Positions 37,543 to 48,000 of a stretch of 64,000 nt of DNA are shown here, piece by piece. The stretch comes from Bacteroidales bacterium (GTDB lineage Bacteria > Bacteroidota > Bacteroidia > Bacteroidales > Muribaculaceae). Within the stretch, counting starts at the first letter, position 1, and every line of letters starts with the position of its first letter. The translations under genes and the position numbers were made by a program. Under the pieces are notes generated by a model. That model was given only the letters and a program-made list of their open reading frames with translations, was not told the origin of the DNA and searched no databases. The stretch lies in contig JAAVFW010000003.1 of the NCBI GenBank assembly GCA_014800535.1, positions 5,724 through 69,723 of the forward strand. The letters run 5' to 3'.

Positions 37543-37848
37543 ATGGAAATAAAGGAAGCACAGGAAACGGTCGACAATTGGATACGAGAAATCGGAAAAG
37601 GTTATTTTTCCGAGCTGACAAATATGGTTCTTCTGACAGAAGAGGTGGGAGAACTTGCCAGGATAATCGCGCGTGTCTATGGCGATCAGAAGGCAAAACC
37701 CGGCGACCTCCGCAAAGGACTTGAAGAAGAACTTGCCGATGTTCTCTGGGTTACAATCTGCCTTGCCAATCAAACGGGCGTTGACCTTGAGAAAGCTCTT
37801 GTCACATCGCTTAAAAAGAAAACCAACCGCGACCGCGATCGGTTCTGA
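37543..37848 (+). CDS. MazG-like nucleotide pyrophosphohydrolase
   Basis: This 101-residue single-domain protein is of the MazG/all-alpha NTP pyrophosphatase type. Metal-binding acidic pairs are visible in LTEEVGELARII and LEEELADVLWVTICLA. Such enzymes hydrolyse (d)NTPs to monophosphates, in some cases clearing aberrant nucleotides. The short length fits the MazG-like or RS21-C6-type group. It converges on a secreted hypothetical with a 22-base gap. Confidence 0.88.
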   Translation: MEIKEAQETVDNWIREIGKGYFSELTNMVLLTEEVGELARIIARVYGDQKAKPGDLRKGLEEELADVLWVTICLANQTGVDLEKALVTSLKKKTNRDRDRF

Positions 37849-37870
37849 CAGTATTCTCTTACAAATTCAA

Positions 37871-38749
37871 TCAAATCATTATCTTGTAACTATCTCCTCC
37901 TACCTTCAGAATATATACTCCGTTTGCACACAGACTTATTCTTCCGACACCATCAATCAATCGAAAACTTCCGACATGCTTGCCATCGGCAGAATAAACA
38001 TCGCAAAAATCATCGTTTGAGAAGACTTTAATCTCGAGTCCGTCCACCTCAACTCTTGGAGATTTAACAGTCTCCGTTTCATTTATACCGGATGAAGCAA
38101 CATCAAGAACAACCTTTCCATCTTTGTCAACAACGCGTTTCACACTTATACTGACTCCGGCTAAACTTGACAATTGATTCAAAATTACCCCGTATGGTGA
38201 AAGCATACCAATCCCTTTCACCCAGTATAATTTAAAATAATCAGAATAATTTATTTCTTCACAAGTTTCATCCTTATACTGATCAAAAACCATGAGTGGC
38301 GGACTAACTGCCCATTCATGTTTATCGACAATTTCTACACATTTCACATAAACGCTTTGAACATTCCTGTCATCTCTACCATATTCCCTTTTAGATATGG
38401 CACTATAAGCATCATACACATAGCAACCCTCTCCGACATCTAATCCAAAGTCATATAATAAGAACCAATCATCTGTGTCCCATTCCCAAGGATTAAAAAA
38501 AACCTTATCACCATCAACCTTTACATAAACAAGAAAATCCTTCTTTCCGGTATCATCATTTGTCTCATACAACGCCGACCATTTATGATCCTCGTCGGTT
38601 TCAAATGTAATGGAATAATGACCAACCCTTGGATTAGTCGGGTCTATATTTCTCGATTCTAAGAACCAAGTGGTTCCCTCCTTAAAATAATTTTGCGCCT
38701 GCAAAACAAAAGGAAACAATAGAACAATAAGCAAAACCAGTTTCTTCAT
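37871..38749 (-). CDS. Secreted hypothetical protein with Bacteroidales C-terminal segment
   Basis: The 292-residue protein has a signal peptide (MKKLVLLIVLLFPFVLQAQ) followed by a beta-rich domain (WFLESRNIDPTNPRVGHYSITFET). It ends in a roughly 60-residue segment, EVDGLEIKVFSNDDFCDVYSADGKHVGS...NGVYILKVGGDSYKIMI. This tail resembles the beta-sandwich C-terminal sorting or anchoring segments common in Bacteroidales secreted proteins. The gene is AT-rich compared with its left neighbours. The function is unknown. Confidence 0.8.
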   Translation of the reverse strand: MKKLVLLIVLLFPFVLQAQNYFKEGTTWFLESRNIDPTNPRVGHYSITFETDEDHKWSALYETNDDTGKKDFLVYVKVDGDKVFFNPWEWDTDDWFLLYDFGLDVGEGCYVYDAYSAISKREYGRDDRNVQSVYVKCVEIVDKHEWAVSPPLMVFDQYKDETCEEINYSDYFKLYWVKGIGMLSPYGVILNQLSSLAGVSISVKRVVDKDGKVVLDVASSGINETETVKSPRVEVDGLEIKVFSNDDFCDVYSADGKHVGSFRLIDGVGRISLCANGVYILKVGGDSYKIMI

Positions 38750-38819
38750 AAAAACCTCCTCTCATATAGTTCTAAACAAAAATAATCGTTTCATAATAAT
38801 GTGTTTAGAAATTCATTCG

Positions 38820-38848
38820 CAAAGTTATAATATTATATTGAAAAACAA
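38820..38848 (-). promoter_or_regulatory. Promoter of the secreted hypothetical gene
   Basis: Reading the minus strand, TTG at 38848-38846 is followed after 18 bases by TAACTTTG at 38827-38820. The spacing is slightly shorter than the usual 19-20. The leader would be about 65 bases. Confidence 0.5.
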
Positions 38849-39000
38849 AATCTTTTTATAAAAAAAATATGCATTAATGTTTATTTTTATATAATCACAT
38901 ATAATATTATTACTTATTACAATACTTATCATAATTAAAAAAAATACAATATTAAAGAGATGAAAAATATCGCAGTTTCTACCCAAAACATAATAAAAAT

Positions 39001-39028
39001 GGGGTGTGAGTCATAAAACTCACACCCC
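39001..39028 (-). terminator. Terminator of the 178-residue hypothetical gene
   Basis: GGGGTGTGAGT (39001-39011) pairs perfectly with ACTCACACCCC (39018-39028). On the minus strand the stem is followed by ATTTTTATT, so it fits as the terminator of the gene ending at 39058. Confidence 0.75.
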
Positions 39029-39057
39029 AATGTTGTATAGGAATCAGTCTTTTTTTT

Positions 39058-39594
39058 CTATATCAATTGTAAGTTGCGCAATTCATCTATTATCTCTCCT
39101 CCCGTCAGTGAGCGACGACGACTGAGGATTCTGACAAATTCGTCGATTGCAGGATGCACCCGCGGATTATTGAATATGCGGTTGTTATAGGTCATCATCT
39201 TATTGAACAGAGCATCTGTCTCATCCTCTTCGAGTGAGCATGTCTCCCTCCCCTCTTCAATCATCGCATCATGAATCTCTTTGAGAATCTCAAGCGGAAC
39301 CTGACGATGCATCCTGACGATAGAGCGCGACATGACATTGGCAAGAGCCATTGCCGACGTAATCTGAAAATTCTCAACCAGTTTATCCCAGGTGGCTTTT
39401 GGCGACACCGACGGACTTCCTGAAAAATAATATTCGTTGCCGAAAATAACCATCGGTCCATCAGAGTCCAATGAGACGGAAGCAACACGCTGAATGGCAT
39501 TCAGAGCTGCCAGACTAACTGACATCCCTGCCAGGCCGTATGCACGGTCATCTTCATTCAGATATTTTAATGTTAGAATTTCATTTTCCTTCAT
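39058..39594 (-). CDS. Hypothetical protein (178 residues)
   Basis: I do not recognise this family. The protein is mostly helical and soluble, with no signal peptide. It begins MKENEILTLKYLNEDDRAYGLAGMSVSLAALNAI and contains GPMVIFGNEYYFSG and a C-terminal RILSRRRSLTGGEIIDELRNLQ. A canonical terminator follows, and codon use resembles housekeeping neighbours, so it is likely expressed. Conserved Bacteroidales proteins of this type are common, but no role can be given. Confidence 0.7.
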   Translation of the reverse strand: MKENEILTLKYLNEDDRAYGLAGMSVSLAALNAIQRVASVSLDSDGPMVIFGNEYYFSGSPSVSPKATWDKLVENFQITSAMALANVMSRSIVRMHRQVPLEILKEIHDAMIEEGRETCSLEEDETDALFNKMMTYNNRIFNNPRVHPAIDEFVRILSRRRSLTGGEIIDELRNLQLI

Positions 39595-39741
39595 AATTAC
39601 CCGACTTTTCTTTATATCTATAAGGTACTACTATTTCTAAAACCATTACAAGGCGTCTTTTGTTCTGAATTAACACTTTGCAGCATCTTTTAACAATACG
39701 CAGAGAAACCATTGCGGCTAACTGTTTGTTTTATAAAGGTG

Positions 39742-40362
39742 ATGAAAAAATATTTGCTTATACCAATTATGGCCGCAATATTTGCCGTTATCTTTCCTTA
39801 TAATATGAAATCGACCGGAGGCAAATTGGCAGCCGAGACGGAAATCACTCAACAACAAGAGAATAAGTTTGAAACCGCCATTGAAATAATAAAGAAATAC
39901 GAATCTCTCCATTCCTTGCGCCATTGGCCCTTGGTGGGGTATGGTCATAAGATTCTTCCGGGTGAGAAATTCCCCCGTAATCGTGCCTTAACCGAGAAAG
40001 AAGCTGACGCGCTTCTGAGAAAAGACCTGCAAAAATATTGCGCTCTCTTCCGTTCTTACGGGAAGGATTCACTCCTTCTCGCAACCCTCGCTTATAACAT
40101 CGGCAACGGGGCGGTGAACCGTTCGACTGTGGCAAAAAAACTTCAGAACGGCGATCGTGACATCCGTGAGAATTATATCGCTCATTCCCGCTACAAAGGG
40201 AAAGTGCATGCCACTATAAGAAAAAGAAGGATCGAAGAGTTTGACAAACTTTATGTCACAGAAGTTGAAGAGCCTAAGTTAGCTCTAACCTTCCCTTCTT
40301 TCATACCATCAGATAATTACTCCAAACCCTCCCAACTAAAAATATCAGGCACTTCATGTTAA
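39742..40362 (+). CDS. Lysozyme-like glycoside hydrolase (GH24-related)
   Basis: The 206-residue protein starts MKKYLLIPIMAAIFAVIF, a signal or anchor segment; an upstream in-frame codon at 39712 is less likely. The core reads IIKKYESLH...VGYGHKILPGE, LTEKEADALLRKDLQKY and LATLAYNIGNGA, which is a T4-type lysozyme fold as found in Bacteroidetes. The Glu is kept, but the usual Asp and Thr of T4 lysozyme are absent in this shortened loop. It overlaps the next lipoprotein gene by seven bases, suggesting joint action on the cell wall. Confidence 0.8.
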   Translation: MKKYLLIPIMAAIFAVIFPYNMKSTGGKLAAETEITQQQENKFETAIEIIKKYESLHSLRHWPLVGYGHKILPGEKFPRNRALTEKEADALLRKDLQKYCALFRSYGKDSLLLATLAYNIGNGAVNRSTVAKKLQNGDRDIRENYIAHSRYKGKVHATIRKRRIEEFDKLYVTEVEEPKLALTFPSFIPSDNYSKPSQLKISGTSC

Positions 40363-41201
40363 ACAGATTCAGAACATTCGGGATGGCTGTATCCCTTTCC
40401 GGACTTATGATTGCAAGCTGCTCTTGCGGCCCGGGAAAAAACAACAGCAAAAAAAATGATGACAGCATTGACAAGATTCTGAGCTCTGATCATCTGCCGA
40501 AAGCTGTCAAGGATGTTGCTGAATCAATTGCCGGAAAGAATGCCCGCAAATTCGCCGGAATGGTCAGCTATCCTCTCATCCGACCTTACCCTCTACGAAA
40601 TATCGAAGATGTGGAACAGATGGTTGATTACTACCCAGTCATGGTCGATGATTCTCTTCGTCATGTCATCACAACCGGTTCGGTTGAGGATTGGAGCGAC
40701 CTGGGCTGGAGGGGTTGGACTGTTGCCGGAGGTGAATACCTCTGGATTGATGAAAAGATTTACGATGTGCCTTATTTGTCTAATGCGGAAAAGAAGGAAC
40801 GCCAGCGGCTGATAACACTCGACACTCTGTCACTGCATCAGTCGTTGAGGGGAGGCTGGGAGCCTGTAGATTGCCTTCGATCCAATAACCGGGGACGCAC
40901 CTACCGTATTGACCGCAATCCGAAATTACGTTCGCGCGATGAATACCGGCTTTCCATCTGGGAGGGTGATACGCCACTCTCTTCCGAGCCGTCGAAAGTG
41001 CTTTCCGGTCATCGCCAGAGTGAAGGCACAGCCGACATCACCACCTATTTCTTCACATCGTCAGATGGAGCGTCGGCTATTTACAGTCCTGACCCGACCG
41101 ACATCTCGGAACCAAAGAGAATCGTTCTGTCAACACCCGACAACAACACAATCGTCTCTGACACGGTGGCGAGTGTTTACTGGCAAGACATCAGAAAATA
41201 A
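40356..41201 (+). CDS. Putative lipoprotein
   Basis: The 281-residue protein has a lipoprotein signal with lipobox LMIASC near residue 22, then a polar linker (GPGKNNSKKNDDS). The first folded part (about 45-125: LPKAVKDVAESIAGKNARKFAGMVSYP) resembles small periplasmic domains; the rest is beta-rich. No enzyme motif was recognised. It overlaps the lysozyme-like gene, so they are probably co-expressed at the envelope. A bidirectional terminator follows. Confidence 0.78.
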   Translation: MLNRFRTFGMAVSLSGLMIASCSCGPGKNNSKKNDDSIDKILSSDHLPKAVKDVAESIAGKNARKFAGMVSYPLIRPYPLRNIEDVEQMVDYYPVMVDDSLRHVITTGSVEDWSDLGWRGWTVAGGEYLWIDEKIYDVPYLSNAEKKERQRLITLDTLSLHQSLRGGWEPVDCLRSNNRGRTYRIDRNPKLRSRDEYRLSIWEGDTPLSSEPSKVLSGHRQSEGTADITTYFFTSSDGASAIYSPDPTDISEPKRIVLSTPDNNTIVSDTVASVYWQDIRK

Positions 41202-41230
41202 TCAAGATCCCGTTTCCCAATATTTGTTAA

Positions 41231-41262
41231 GACCCGACTGCCATCGAGGTGGCAATCGGGTC
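41231..41262. terminator. Bidirectional terminator
   Basis: GACCCGACTGCCA (41231-41243) pairs with TGGCAATCGGGTC (41250-41262) over a six-base loop. The one imperfect position is a wobble pair on the minus strand. It separates the lipoprotein gene from the convergent nhaD, and a T-rich stretch follows on the plus strand. Confidence 0.8.
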
Positions 41263-41286
41263 TCTCTTATTTTTGTCTCTTATGGA

Positions 41287-42678
41287 TCAGAACAATGATT
41301 TTTCAAGAAGATAGACAAAAGCTCCGGCAAGATAACCGAGCAAAGCAAGCCAACTGAATTTCTTGAGATACCATCCGAAATTGATTTTCTCAAGTCCCAT
41401 AGCTATGACTCCGGCGGCCGAACCGATGATCAGGATACTTCCACCCACACCGGCTGTGTAGCTGAGCAATTCCCAGAAGAAACCGTCAACGACGAAGTTT
41501 GCGGCATACCCTGTGGCTCCAACTTCCGCAACGGGATACATTCCGATTGCTCCGGCAACCATCGGCACATTGTCGACAACCGACGAAAGGATACCGATAA
41601 TAAGGTCAATCAGGAAGATGTTGTGCAGAGTCTCGTCAAGCCAGCTTGACAGTCCTCTCAGAATTCCGGAAGTCTGAAGCACGGCAACTGCCATCAGGAT
41701 TCCGAGGAAGAACAGAATCGACGACAAGTCGATGCGTGAAATAACCTGAGGAAGACGATGCTCCTGGGCGCGCTCAAGATGCTTGCGGTTATAGAACATC
41801 TCCATATATATCCAAAGGATGCCAAGCACAAGCAAGATGCCGACAAACGGGGGCAGATGGGTTATAGATTTGAATATAGGCACAAAAATCAAACCTCCGA
41901 CACCGAGGAAAAATATTGTTGAACGCTCGCGAGAGGTGACAAAACTCTCTTTTGTTTCAATAACCTCCGTATGAGCTAAATTCCCCTTCAGCTGAAGTGA
42001 AATGATTGATATTGGCAAAATCATCGACACGAGCGACGGAACAAGGACGTAAGTGATTAGCGAAGCTGCGGTCACATTTCCCTTCACCCATAACATGATT
42101 GTGGTGACATCGCCGATCGGCGACCATGCTCCACCTGAGTTTGCAGCGATTACAACGGCTCCTGCATAAATCCAACGCTCTTTCTGGTCAGTGATCAGCT
42201 TGCGCAACAGCATTATCATCACAATCGAAGTCGTGAGATTGTCAAGCACAGCCGACATGAAGAAGGTTGTCAGACAGATAATCCAGAGCAGACTCCGCTT
42301 GTTGCGAGTCGTGATTCTGTCGGTGATGATTCTGAACCCTCCGTGCACATCGATTAATTCCACGATTGTCATGGCTCCGATCAGGAAGAACAGAGTTTGT
42401 GTGATCTCACCGAGCTGCTCGATAATGTCGACATTCAGAATATACTCTATCGCCTGCTTGTGAAGAGGTTCGCCGGCAAGAGAGGGGTGTTCGGAAACAA
42501 ACTTACTGAAATGTTCTCCCGACACGACCGGCACGATTGAATCAGCTCCCAAGGCGTATAAGAGCCATAGAATCATGCCAAGAACCAAAGCTGTGGCCGT
42601 TTTGTCAACTTTCAGGGGGTGTTCGAGTGCGATGCACAGATACCCGATGATAAAGACAATTACAATTGCTGTAAACAT
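41287..42678 (-). CDS. nhaD: Na+/H+ antiporter, NhaD family
   Basis: The 463-residue protein has about 12 membrane helices and belongs to the ion transporter superfamily NhaD group. Visible conserved parts are LEHPLKVDKTATALVLGMILW, the region FFMSAVLDNLTTSIVMIMLLRKL, ANSGGAWSPIGDVTTIMLW, and GILSSVVDNVPMVAGAIGMYP. The paired Asp-Asn motifs in two repeats fit ion binding. It exchanges Na+ for H+ across the inner membrane. It is the last gene of the minus-strand run that starts with the TPR gene. Confidence 0.93.
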   Translation of the reverse strand: MFTAIVIVFIIGYLCIALEHPLKVDKTATALVLGMILWLLYALGADSIVPVVSGEHFSKFVSEHPSLAGEPLHKQAIEYILNVDIIEQLGEITQTLFFLIGAMTIVELIDVHGGFRIITDRITTRNKRSLLWIICLTTFFMSAVLDNLTTSIVMIMLLRKLITDQKERWIYAGAVVIAANSGGAWSPIGDVTTIMLWVKGNVTAASLITYVLVPSLVSMILPISIISLQLKGNLAHTEVIETKESFVTSRERSTIFFLGVGGLIFVPIFKSITHLPPFVGILLVLGILWIYMEMFYNRKHLERAQEHRLPQVISRIDLSSILFFLGILMAVAVLQTSGILRGLSSWLDETLHNIFLIDLIIGILSSVVDNVPMVAGAIGMYPVAEVGATGYAANFVVDGFFWELLSYTAGVGGSILIIGSAAGVIAMGLEKINFGWYLKKFSWLALLGYLAGAFVYLLEKSLF

Positions 42679-42700
42679 GGTTTTTATTGATAAGTAGATT

Positions 42701-43303
42701 TTAGGTTAAATTTCTTTCTTTTTTTCTGACAACGCGCGCCGGATTGCCGACAGCAATCGAATCCGACGGAATGTCTTTAACGACAACCGATCCGGCCCCG
42801 ATGGTGACATTATTGCCGATTGTGACCCCACCGACAATAGTGACCCCGGCTCCGAGCGTGACGTCGTCGCCGATTGTCGGTGTCTCTCCCTTGGCATCTC
42901 CAAGGGTTGTGGCATGTATAAACGAGAAGTTTTTTCCTATTTTACGCGCATTCAGAATGGTTGAGTAAGGGTGAGCAAGCAATACCCCCGGACCGATTGC
43001 CGTATCGTTTGAAATGATGAAATAACGGTCGCCCGGACGAATCCAGCTCACAAGGAGCGAGCGAACCGGACCGATGCGATGATAATAAAGCTTCCGGAAG
43101 TATCTGTTTGTATGGAGGAGATAAACAAGTGCCCACAATGGAGGAAGGGAGAGGTCAATGCGGGTCATCATTCTTTCCACATCGGCACGAATGTCGGCAC
43201 GGACGTTCCGCTTAAGTCCGCAAAGCAACGCCGGGACATAAAGCCAACTGAAAAGAACTGCTGAAAAGAATCGGAGAGAGTTGCGTATTTTGCGCTTATT
43301 CAT
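42701..43303 (-). CDS. Hexapeptide-repeat acetyltransferase (serine acetyltransferase-like)
   Basis: The 200-residue protein has a helical N-terminal part with membrane-like character and then a left-handed beta-helix of hexapeptide repeats ([32 protein letters not shown]). It ends with [16 protein letters not shown], as in serine O-acetyltransferases and sugar O-acetyltransferases. Its position in an envelope gene run and lack of cysteine genes nearby make a surface-glycan acetyltransferase equally plausible. Confidence 0.82.
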   Translation of the reverse strand: MNKRKIRNSLRFFSAVLFSWLYVPALLCGLKRNVRADIRADVERMMTRIDLSLPPLWALVYLLHTNRYFRKLYYHRIGPVRSLLVSWIRPGDRYFIISNDTAIGPGVLLAHPYSTILNARKIGKNFSFIHATTLGDAKGETPTIGDDVTLGAGVTIVGGVTIGNNVTIGAGSVVVKDIPSDSIAVGNPARVVRKKERNLT

Positions 43304-43310
43304 TTTATTT

Positions 43311-44975
43311 TCAGAATTTCAGACCGAGAGTTCCGAGAATTACAATCCCCTCGGAAGGGTTCGACGGTGAGAGAACATTGCGTCTGTTGAGCAGATTACA
43401 TCCCTGTGCGCCCAGATAGAAATTATCGGTTATGGAGAATCTTATCTCAGCACCGAGCATCGACAGGTTCGACATCCGTGATTCAGAATTGATGAAAGTG
43501 AAGCTTCGGCCGCAACGCAATTCGTAATTGATATTGAGCAGCAGACGGTCGAAGGGGCGAATATCTGTCGTCACACCGACAATACCCTTGGCGCGGTCAA
43601 GCCCGTTGAAAAAGCCGGTGGAACCGTTCTGTGGCTGATAAGAGCCGTAGGCTTCAAGTGCGAAACCCGAGGCAGGTTTCCAATTAATACGCATCCCTGT
43701 TGAGAATCCGTGCAGATTATATCTGAGAGCATCGGCAGGCACGTTTTGATAAAGCATCGGGAGATAACCTCCTCCCATAAAGACACCGCGAGAAATCTTA
43801 TATTCACCCCACAGGCTGAATGAGAAACCGGTGAAAGGACCGAACGACAGCTCCAGTCTGCCGTCGAAAGGTGTGTAGACAGGGCGAGTGGTGAGCAAGA
43901 CAGGCGATTGATAATAATCACTGCCCCACTGGTTGGCAAGAGTGTTTTTCTCAGACCCTCCGGTGACATCGAGAGCCAGACGCACACGTCCGAAGTCTGT
44001 CATCAAACGGCAATCAGGGGCTATGTGGAAGAGAGCGTATCTGTTGCCCTCCTCTCCGGCATTGAACGTCAGGTCGACATCAGCACCGACACGGATGAAT
44101 GTTTTTCCTCGCGAGAAGGAATAAGCCGGTGTCAGAGTCACCATCCCGTAGTTATCAGGGCGCACAAGGGCATCGGCATAGACCATCAGATCAAGGTCGG
44201 CATCAAGAGAAAGAGCCGAGCCGCTGCTCCAAGGCATCAGTATTCCACCACCCACGTTGACCGATGTCTCGCGTGTGCCCTTATCGGAAATATATCCTCC
44301 TGACCGATAACCGAAATATCTCACTCCGGCCCCTACATTCCAGTTCAGATTATCCTCTCCTGCCGCTGAGTTCCACGACGCGCGCAGGGCAAAATCATTG
44401 AGTGTCTGCGACTCTGACAGACCATAATAATTGAACGCTCCAAGATGATACTGCACATCGGCCGCAAGCCAATCGGTGTCGGAGAAACGACGTGTGAAGT
44501 CGAAACCTATCACCCCGTCGTAACGCTGGCGACTGTCAGAAGAGGAAAGTGCCCGGCTCAATTCATTATCCTTCCATAAAGATGTTGAATTAAATTGCAG
44601 ACGGGTGGAAAGAGAGGTCTTCTCATCTTTTATAATCCTGTAGCCTGCCGACAGATTGGAGTTAAGCCATGAACCGAGCGAGAAGTCGAGATAACCGCGC
44701 TGCGGCGACCTGCCGTCAGACAAACCCCATGCAGTTGCCGAAAGGGGTGTCGAGAGAGGTGAGAAATCTGCTGTCACTCCTTTCAGCGAATAATCAAGCC
44801 CATGAAACGGTATGTCGGTATCGACAGAGACGGGAAATGTGCCGATACGCTCCATCCTGATAATTTCCGGAAGGTATTTACCATCCACATTCACTGAAGC
44901 GTCGAGTCGGTTCTGTCCGAACGCCGGAAGAACTGACAGCATGAGAGGAAAGATAAGTGTTTTATATGCAGACAT
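43311..44975 (-). CDS. Outer-membrane beta-barrel protein
   Basis: The 554-residue protein has a signal peptide ([15 protein letters not shown]) and then many amphipathic strands with aromatic girdle residues. It ends in a terminal strand ([11 protein letters not shown]) with Phe, typical of outer-membrane barrels. It resembles the barrel part of TonB-dependent receptors but lacks a recognisable plug. It directly follows the TPR gene (44 bases apart) on the same strand, so the pair may work together in the outer membrane. Confidence 0.82.
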   Translation of the reverse strand: MSAYKTLIFPLMLSVLPAFGQNRLDASVNVDGKYLPEIIRMERIGTFPVSVDTDIPFHGLDYSLKGVTADFSPLSTPLSATAWGLSDGRSPQRGYLDFSLGSWLNSNLSAGYRIIKDEKTSLSTRLQFNSTSLWKDNELSRALSSSDSRQRYDGVIGFDFTRRFSDTDWLAADVQYHLGAFNYYGLSESQTLNDFALRASWNSAAGEDNLNWNVGAGVRYFGYRSGGYISDKGTRETSVNVGGGILMPWSSGSALSLDADLDLMVYADALVRPDNYGMVTLTPAYSFSRGKTFIRVGADVDLTFNAGEEGNRYALFHIAPDCRLMTDFGRVRLALDVTGGSEKNTLANQWGSDYYQSPVLLTTRPVYTPFDGRLELSFGPFTGFSFSLWGEYKISRGVFMGGGYLPMLYQNVPADALRYNLHGFSTGMRINWKPASGFALEAYGSYQPQNGSTGFFNGLDRAKGIVGVTTDIRPFDRLLLNINYELRCGRSFTFINSESRMSNLSMLGAEIRFSITDNFYLGAQGCNLLNRRNVLSPSNPSEGIVILGTLGLKF

Positions 44976-45019
44976 AAGAATGTTTCAATTTTTCAGCAAG
45001 TTTAGGCGAAATAATCCTG

Positions 45020-48000
45020 TTATTTCTTTTTACCTGACGACAGAGCTTTCAGGCGTGATTCAATTCCATCAATAATTTTCTTGTCGTCGCCGGGATAATT
45101 CTCTTTAAGGCTTTCGAGATATTCCTTTGCCATATAGTCGTTACCTTGTGCCCGATACCCGTCAGACATGAGAAGATACCCTTCGGCAAGACATTCGGCA
45201 CACGGCACTCCGGAGGTTGTGAAACGGCTGAGGAACTCCATTGCCTGACTCACCTTGCCGCTCTTAAGCATATATGAAGCAAGTTCGACCGAAGCCTGTG
45301 AGCCGGGCTCGTTGTTAGGATCAGCTGCAAGAGCTGTCAGCTCCTTGACACCCTCATCTTTCTTTCCTGCCTCCATCCAGCCGAGAGCGCGATAAAGCCG
45401 CGCTTCATTGACACTTTCGGCGGCAAGGCCGCCTGAGCGAAGCACCTTGCCGGCATACTCTATACGTTCTGAGGGATTGTCGGAATTTCTCATTATTCCG
45501 GCGTATGCAACCGGAGCAAGATCAGTCCCGCCGATTTTTTCAAGCATCTTATATGTTGCCAACGCCTCTTTCTTGCGTTCCGGCAAGTATTTTTCAATCG
45601 TTTCTCCCTTAAGCATCAATCCCTCAACAGTTTCCGATGCTCCCGGACGCGTTTCAAGAATCAGATTGACAGCATCGACAGCCTCGGCGGGGTCGCCATA
45701 CCATGCGTTGCTCTTCGCAATCATGAGGAGAGCCGGAGCAAGATGTGTTCCGTCAGGATAATCCTTAACATATTTGAGAAGACCGCTGATCTCCTCAGGA
45801 TTGTCGACAAACGAATTGCGTGCGGCTGCAAACTGCAACGATTCCATTTCATCGGCCGCTATGCCGGGAGCTCCAGGCACGGAAGCAAGGAAATCGGCAT
45901 ACTCCTTCAGAGTGCCATTGGAAGCATGATAGTTGCGCAGTTCAGTGTCAGCTAAAGATGCCTCCTCACTTGAGGGATAGTTTGAAATCAACGCTTTGAG
46001 ATAATTCTCCCCTTTCGATTCGTTGCCCGACTTGAGCAACATCGAGCCGAGAGTCAGACTCCCTTTTCTTGCTCTGGGCGACGAAGGGTAAGTGTTGATG
46101 AGATGTTCGAGTGTCTTTATTGCCTCATTTTCCTTTCCGGAGTCGATATATGTCTGAGCAAGTTCCATCAGGACATCGACATTCCATCGCGAACGGGGAT
46201 AAGTCCTGCTGAACTCCTGCAATTCCACAATCTTGGCATCGCGTCGTCCCTCCAGTCCGAGCATTACGGCATGTCGATAAGCTGCATAATCCGGGTCGCC
46301 GCCACCCCCTGCAAGCGCATCGGCATAGAGCTCGGCGGCAGAGTTATAATCACCTGTATAATAACGGCAATCGGCAAGTCTCACTTTTGCATCACCTCTT
46401 AACTCAGCCGATAATGAACGGTCAGCGTATGCGCGAGCAAACTCGGCAGCTGCCTGACTGTAGTTATCCTGCATGTAGAGAGAGTAGGCAAGATTGTAAC
46501 GGGCCAATGCAGCGTTTGAGCCGGTTAGCTTGCCGGCAAGTGCCTCCCGATAGGCTGAGGTCGCGCCTGAATAGTTCTTAAGCACATAGCGTGCATCGCC
46601 AAGCCAAAGAGCGGTCTCCGCACTCAATGCGTTGCGGGGAGAAATCACCGACACCCCCTCAGCGAGAATCTTCTCTGCATCGGCAGCATGACCGGATGCA
46701 AGCAGCTGGCGTCCCAACTGATAGAGCACTTTCTGTTTTATCTCAAGCACACTTCTTGATGGAGAGTGAATGGCATTGATATTTTCAAGAGCGGCTTTAT
46801 AATCTTTCTCATTGAAATAAGCTGAGGCAAGGTTCTCACGCACAGCCGGGGCGTAGGGAGAATCGGGGAAACGGTCAAGAAATTCGTTGTAGAGATGTAT
46901 GCCCGTAGCAAACGGAACGTTTCCTCCATGAGTGCGAGAGGCTATGTAGTTGAACAGCGAGGCCTGAGTGACGTCGGTGTCGTAGTCCATTGCCGAGGCC
47001 TGACGGAATGAAAGGGCAGCGGCATCATCATTGCCGGATTCAACATAACACTGTCCGAGATAAAGCAATGCTCCCTGACCAACGGCTGAATCACGGTCGG
47101 ATATCCGACGGAACAGCTCGGCGGCCGATTCATATTGCCGGTTGTCATATCGACAGACTCCCAAGGCATAGATAACCTCATCAAGCTCCCCCTCAGTCAG
47201 CTGTGAATCCCTCTGCTCATCAACAACCGGTTTCAGAGCATCTTCAAGATAGGGAACAGCCTCCGAGAGATTACCCTCGCGGAAAAATGAAAGGCCTACA
47301 ACCCTATCCATCTGCTTCACAAGCTCTTCCCGACGGTCATTTCTCAATAGTTTCGCACCATCTTCAGCAGCTTTCCCATAGTTTCCATTAAGAAACTCAA
47401 TCTGAGTCATATACCATTCGGGGGCAAGTTCCTTATCATCTCCGGCAACCGAGGCAACTTCTGAAAATCCTTTGTAGGCGCGATCCAGCTCACCCTCCTT
47501 CAAGTCGATATATGAAAGATAATAGCGTGCCGGGATTCTCCATGTGTTGGAGCTGCGGATTTTATTGAACAGTGAGCGGGATTCATCATAATCACCTGTT
47601 TCAAGCAATGCCAGAGCGAGACGATAAGTGTAAAGGTTTCTCTGTTCAGGCAGAAGGGCTCCTGCGGGTATCGACCGATAGATTGAGGCTGCTTTCCGGA
47701 AATCACCGGAAGCAAAATAACAGTCGGCTGTCAGCAGACGCGCCTCAAGCGCATAGACTGATGCCGGATAATCCGAACAGAACCCGATTAATGCCGATAA
47801 GGCTTCCGGGTCGCCATTCAGAAACATCGCTTTGGCAAGAAGGAAACTTGCCTTCTCACGGATATTTTCATTAAGTCGACCGTCGGCAACAGTGAGTTCA
47901 AGAAGACAGTCGACTGCTCCTTGCCAGTTGCCGGCCTGCATCATATTTTCGGCACGCTCAACATATCCATCCGGAAGAGGAGATAATAACGGACTGACCG

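Larger units (their letters stand above)
38750..39057. other. AT-rich intergenic region
   Basis: This 308-base gap is strongly AT-rich from about 38770 to 39000. It holds the minus-strand promoter of the secreted protein and, at its right end, the terminator of the next minus-strand gene. I saw no ORF or further repeat in it. Confidence 0.6.

Noticed and set aside
13359-39028. Similarity between the terminators at 13359-13391 and 39001-39028 (both with GGGGTG and GAGTCA)
   Set aside because: The shared bases are short and both are ordinary GC-rich terminator stems. There is no sign of a mobile repeat family.
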